7,660 bases of DNA, taken from NCBI GenBank assembly GCA_030918015.1, contig JAUPTP010000093.1:1-7660 (forward strand), read 5' to 3'. This stretch comes from Pseudomonadota bacterium. Its GTDB lineage: Bacteria > Pseudomonadota > Gammaproteobacteria > Burkholderiales > Burkholderiaceae_C. A model generated the notes under the pieces. It searched no databases. It worked only from the letters and a program-made list of their open reading frames with translations, and was not told the DNA's origin. A program made the position numbers and the translations under genes. Positions 4,965-7,660 of this stretch are shown here, piece after piece. The first letter of the stretch is position 1; every line of letters starts with the position of its first letter.

Positions 4965-7409
4965 GTGCCGCCGTCCATCCCGCCCCATCGCCGCCCCATC
5001 CGTCCGTTCCCGCGCCTGCGCACGCCCTCGACGGTGGGGCTGGCCTGCCTGCTGATGCTGGCCTCGGCCGGCCCGGCCCGCGCCGACGAGGCGCTGTGCC
5101 GCCCCGGCACGCCGGCCTGGGTGCGCGAGGGCGGCCTGCAGCTGCCCTGGGTCGCGCCCGCACAGGCCTCGCCCGCCGGCGAAGAGCAGGTGCAGGTCGA
5201 GGCCGATCACCTCGCCGGCCAGACAAGTCAGTCCCTGGTGGCCGAGGGCCGCGCGACGCTGCGCCGCGGCGTGCTGTCGCTGCAGGCCGACCGCATCGAG
5301 TACCAGCAGGACGACGACCGGGTGAACGCCCGCGGCGCGGTGCGGCTGCAGCGCGACGACAACCACTTCCTCGGCACCGAGCTGGAACTGCAGACCGAGC
5401 ACCAGGAGGGCTACTTCCTGTCGCCGCGCTTCTACCTGGGGCGCACGCAGGCGGGCGGCCGCGCCGAGCGGGTCGACTTCATCGGCCGCAACCGCATGGT
5501 GGTGCGCGGCGCGGACTACAGCAGCTGCGAGCTGGTCGACGGCGAGACGCCGGCCTGGGTGCTGACGGCGCGGCGCGTGCGCCTGGACTTCGACGCCAAC
5601 GAGGGCGTGGCCGAAGGCGCGGTGCTGCGCTTTCAGAACGTGCCGATCCTGGCGCTGCCGGTGATGAGCTTTCCGGTCACCGACGCGCGCAAGTCCGGCT
5701 GGCTGCCACCGATGATCAGCACCTCCAGCAACAGCGGCCTGGGGGTGTCGGCGCCGTACTACTGGAACATCGCGCCCGAGCAGGACATGACGCTCACGCC
5801 CACGCTGATGAGCAAGCGCGGCGCGGCGCTCGAGACCGAGTACCGCTACCTGCAGCCCGGCTGGAGCGGCGAGGCCAACCTGTTCGCGCTGCCCAACGAC
5901 CTGCAGACCGGCCGGCAGCGCTGGGCCCTGCACACCAAGCAGCGCGGCGAGCTCGACCTGGCCGGCGGCCTGCGCTACGACTGGAGCGTGCTGCGGGTGT
6001 CCGATGGCGACTACTGGAAGGACGGCCTGCGCGGGGCCGATTCGCTCACGCCCCGGCTGCTGTCGAGCACCGGCCGGCTGCGCCAGAACCAGCTGCTGCG
6101 CACCGGCGGCTGGCTGGGCGATGTCGAGCAGCGCGTCTACGCCCGCGTGCAGCAGTGGCAGGTGCTGCAGGACAGCGCCTCGAGCACGCGCATCGCCACG
6201 CCCTACCAGCGCGCGCCGCAGGTGGGCGTGCAATGGAGCGACCACGGCGGGCCGCTGCAGTGGTCGGTGCAGACCGAGGTCAACCGCTTCACCAACGTCG
6301 ACACGACGCAGATCCAGGGCAGCCGCGCCCACCTGCTCGGCCAGGTCGCGCTGCCGCTGGGCGACGCCGGCTGGCGCATCACGCCCAAGCTGAGCCTCAA
6401 CAGCGCCACCTACCAGACCGACACCGCCATGAGCGACGGCCGGCGCCACGCCAGCCGCACCATCCCCGGCTTCAGCCTGGACAGCGCCTGGACGCTGGAG
6501 CGCGAGACCGCGGGTTTCGGCCGGGCGCTGCTGCAGACCCTCGAGCCACGCCTGCTCTACGCGCTCACGCCGTGGCGCGACCAGTCGGCGCTGCCCAACT
6601 TCGACAGCGCCGCGCTCGACTTCAACGCCACGACGGTGTTCTCGGACAACGTCTTCTCCGGCATCGACCGCGTCTCCGACGCCCACCAGGTCACCGCCGG
6701 CCTGACCACCCGATTCCTGGACCGCAGCAGCGGCGCCGAGCTGGCGCGCTTCGGCATCGCGCAGCGCTACCTGCTGCGCGACCAGCGCATCACCAGCGAT
6801 GGCGTGCCGCTGTCGAGCCGCCTGTCGGATGTGCTGCTGCAGGCCTCGGTGAGCCTGGTGCCGTCGTGGACCTTCGACACCTCGCTGCAGTTCAACCCGG
6901 ACACCGACCGGCTGGTGCGCACCATCACCAGCGCGCGCTGGGCGCCGCAGCCGCTGCACTCGATCTACCTCAGCCACCGCCTCAAGCGCGGCACCAGCGA
7001 GCAGCTGGCGCTGGCCTGGCAGTGGCCGCTCTCCGACCTGGTCAGCCCGCTGCGCCAGCTGCTCGGCCGCGACGAGCCGGTGCGGCCGGCGGCCGCCAGC
7101 GGCGAATGCCGAGGCAAGCTCTACGGCGTCAGCGGCTTCGACTACAGCCTGCGCGACAGCCGCATGAGCAGCGCCATCGTCGGCCTCGAGTACGACGCCG
7201 GCTGCTGGATCGGCCGCTTCGTCGCGCGCCGGCAGTCCACCAGCGCCCAGAACGCCTCGACGCAGCTGATGCTGCAGCTCGAGCTGGTCGGTCTGTCCCG
7301 GCTGAGCGCCGGCAGCAACCCGCTGTCGATCTTGAAGGACAATATCCCCGGCTACCAGCTGCTGCGCGACCCGCGCGGCACGCCTGCCGACAACTCCGGT
7401 GCCCCCTGA
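4965..7409 (+). CDS. lptD: LPS-assembly outer-membrane protein LptD
   Basis: LptD is the outer-membrane beta-barrel that, with lipoprotein LptE, moves lipopolysaccharide from the periplasmic Lpt bridge to the cell surface. The 814 residues fit the family (E. coli 784). A signal peptide with a long basic n-region and a core GLACLLMLASAG (25-36) ends at ARA (38-40). The LptA/OstA-like jellyroll domain follows at about 75-190 (for example EADHLAGQ, ADRIEYQQ and NARGAVRL), then the barrel to about 780, entered through LPVMSFPVTDARKSG (231-245). Cysteines are C45, C188 (YSSC), C715 and C747 (AGCW). C45 and C188 correspond to E. coli C31 and C173; the E. coli adjacent pair C724-C725 is reduced to one cysteine, with C715 as an extra. 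The C-terminal block LKDNIPGYQLL (790-800) is typical of betaproteobacteria. The start is GTG 4965: an in-frame TAA lies at 4914-4916 and no standard start lies between. It probably forms an operon with surA, 7 bp downstream. Confidence 0.96.
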   Translation: MPPSIPPHRRPIRPFPRLRTPSTVGLACLLMLASAGPARADEALCRPGTPAWVREGGLQLPWVAPAQASPAGEEQVQVEADHLAGQTSQSLVAEGRATLRRGVLSLQADRIEYQQDDDRVNARGAVRLQRDDNHFLGTELELQTEHQEGYFLSPRFYLGRTQAGGRAERVDFIGRNRMVVRGADYSSCELVDGETPAWVLTARRVRLDFDANEGVAEGAVLRFQNVPILALPVMSFPVTDARKSGWLPPMISTSSNSGLGVSAPYYWNIAPEQDMTLTPTLMSKRGAALETEYRYLQPGWSGEANLFALPNDLQTGRQRWALHTKQRGELDLAGGLRYDWSVLRVSDGDYWKDGLRGADSLTPRLLSSTGRLRQNQLLRTGGWLGDVEQRVYARVQQWQVLQDSASSTRIATPYQRAPQVGVQWSDHGGPLQWSVQTEVNRFTNVDTTQIQGSRAHLLGQVALPLGDAGWRITPKLSLNSATYQTDTAMSDGRRHASRTIPGFSLDSAWTLERETAGFGRALLQTLEPRLLYALTPWRDQSALPNFDSAALDFNATTVFSDNVFSGIDRVSDAHQVTAGLTTRFLDRSSGAELARFGIAQRYLLRDQRITSDGVPLSSRLSDVLLQASVSLVPSWTFDTSLQFNPDTDRLVRTITSARWAPQPLHSIYLSHRLKRGTSEQLALAWQWPLSDLVSPLRQLLGRDEPVRPAAASGECRGKLYGVSGFDYSLRDSRMSSAIVGLEYDAGCWIGRFVARRQSTSAQNASTQLMLQLELVGLSRLSAGSNPLSILKDNIPGYQLLRDPRGTPADNSGAP

Positions 7410-7416
7410 CCCCGCC

Positions 7417-7660
7417 ATGTCCGAGCCGACGTTCCCGCCTTCCGATCCGCGCCGCACGGCGACCTCGCCGTGGCAACGCCGCCTCGGCGCCCTGCTGGCC
7501 ACCGCGCTGCTGTGCACGGCACTGCCCCCGGCCCAGGCCCAGGCCCAGAGCAGCAGCGACAGCAGCACCCGCAAGCCGGCGCGCACCGCGCCCAAGGCGA
7601 CCCGGCCCGCCAAGACGCCCGCGAAGACCGCCGTCCCCGTGCCCGCCGCGCCGGCGCCGA
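7417..7660 (+). CDS. surA: Probable periplasmic chaperone SurA, N-terminus only (partial, runs off right edge)
   Basis: The frame opens at ATG 7417, 7 bp after the lptD stop, and is open to the window end (81 codons). The product has a polar n-region with RR at 21-22, a hydrophobic core LGALLATALLCTALP (23-37) and likely signal-peptidase-I sites at AQA (39-41 or 41-43). C33 is not in a lipobox. A low-complexity segment rich in Lys, Ala, Pro and Thr follows (52-81). No parvulin or SurA chaperone domain is yet visible, so the name rests on context: lptD-surA is a widely conserved order in proteobacteria, often followed by pdxA and rsmA. SurA binds unfolded outer-membrane proteins, LptD included, so the pairing makes sense. 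No Shine-Dalgarno is seen; translational coupling to lptD is likely. A different exported protein cannot be excluded from this fragment. Confidence 0.7.
   Translation, partial: MSEPTFPPSDPRRTATSPWQRRLGALLATALLCTALPPAQAQAQSSSDSSTRKPARTAPKATRPAKTPAKTAVPVPAAPAP

Noticed and set aside
4887..7613. A minus-strand open frame of about 900 codons opposite lptD
   Set aside because: It is fully antisense to lptD and the surA start, and its composition (Ala/Gln/Arg/His-rich) has no recognisable domain. Stop codons are rare antisense to strongly biased GC-rich genes.
1..7660. A defence, phage or other undescribed multi-gene system
   Set aside because: All substantial genes belong to known housekeeping, envelope or transport families, and no anomalous composition or unknown gene cluster is seen.

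Overview
This 7.66 kb window comes from a GC-rich chromosome and reads as ordinary betaproteobacterial DNA, most likely Burkholderiales of the Leptothrix/Rubrivivax/Ideonella type. The reasons are the very high GC content, strong G/C bias at third codon positions, an LptD-SurA pair facing a divergent AmgK-like sugar kinase, and protein sequences typical of that order. The genus is inferred; no rRNA or other direct marker is present.

Layout. Positions 3-92 hold the last codons of a probable IS5-family transposase. About 136 bp without a recognised gene follow, containing a perfect 10-bp inverted repeat and a 19-codon open frame that copies the start context of the next gene. Then comes a forward lipoprotein gene made of DUF4397-like repeats (229-1512). 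It converges, across only 14 bp, on a leftward series of three genes: an AmgK-like phosphotransferase (4890-3769), a BenE-family transporter (3749-2571) and glutathione synthetase gshB (2489-1527). A 74-bp divergent control region (4891-4964) separates these from the rightward lptD (4965-7409) and the 5' end of a probable surA (7417 to the window edge). No gene-free stretch exceeds 300 bp.

Function. The right half is the outer-membrane biogenesis module: LptD inserts LPS at the cell surface, and SurA is the periplasmic chaperone that helps LptD and other barrels fold. The divergent kinase probably phosphorylates amino sugars recovered from peptidoglycan, so the promoter region would serve two envelope tasks. 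The BenE transporter and GshB downstream of the kinase have no evident functional link to it; the usual partner murU is not in that slot.

I found no phage, CRISPR, toxin-antitoxin or defence system and no convincing undescribed system. The points most worth a second look are the cysteine pattern of LptD, the benE insertion downstream of the kinase, the repeat architecture of the lipoprotein with its odd leader, and the small inverted repeats in three intergenic gaps.
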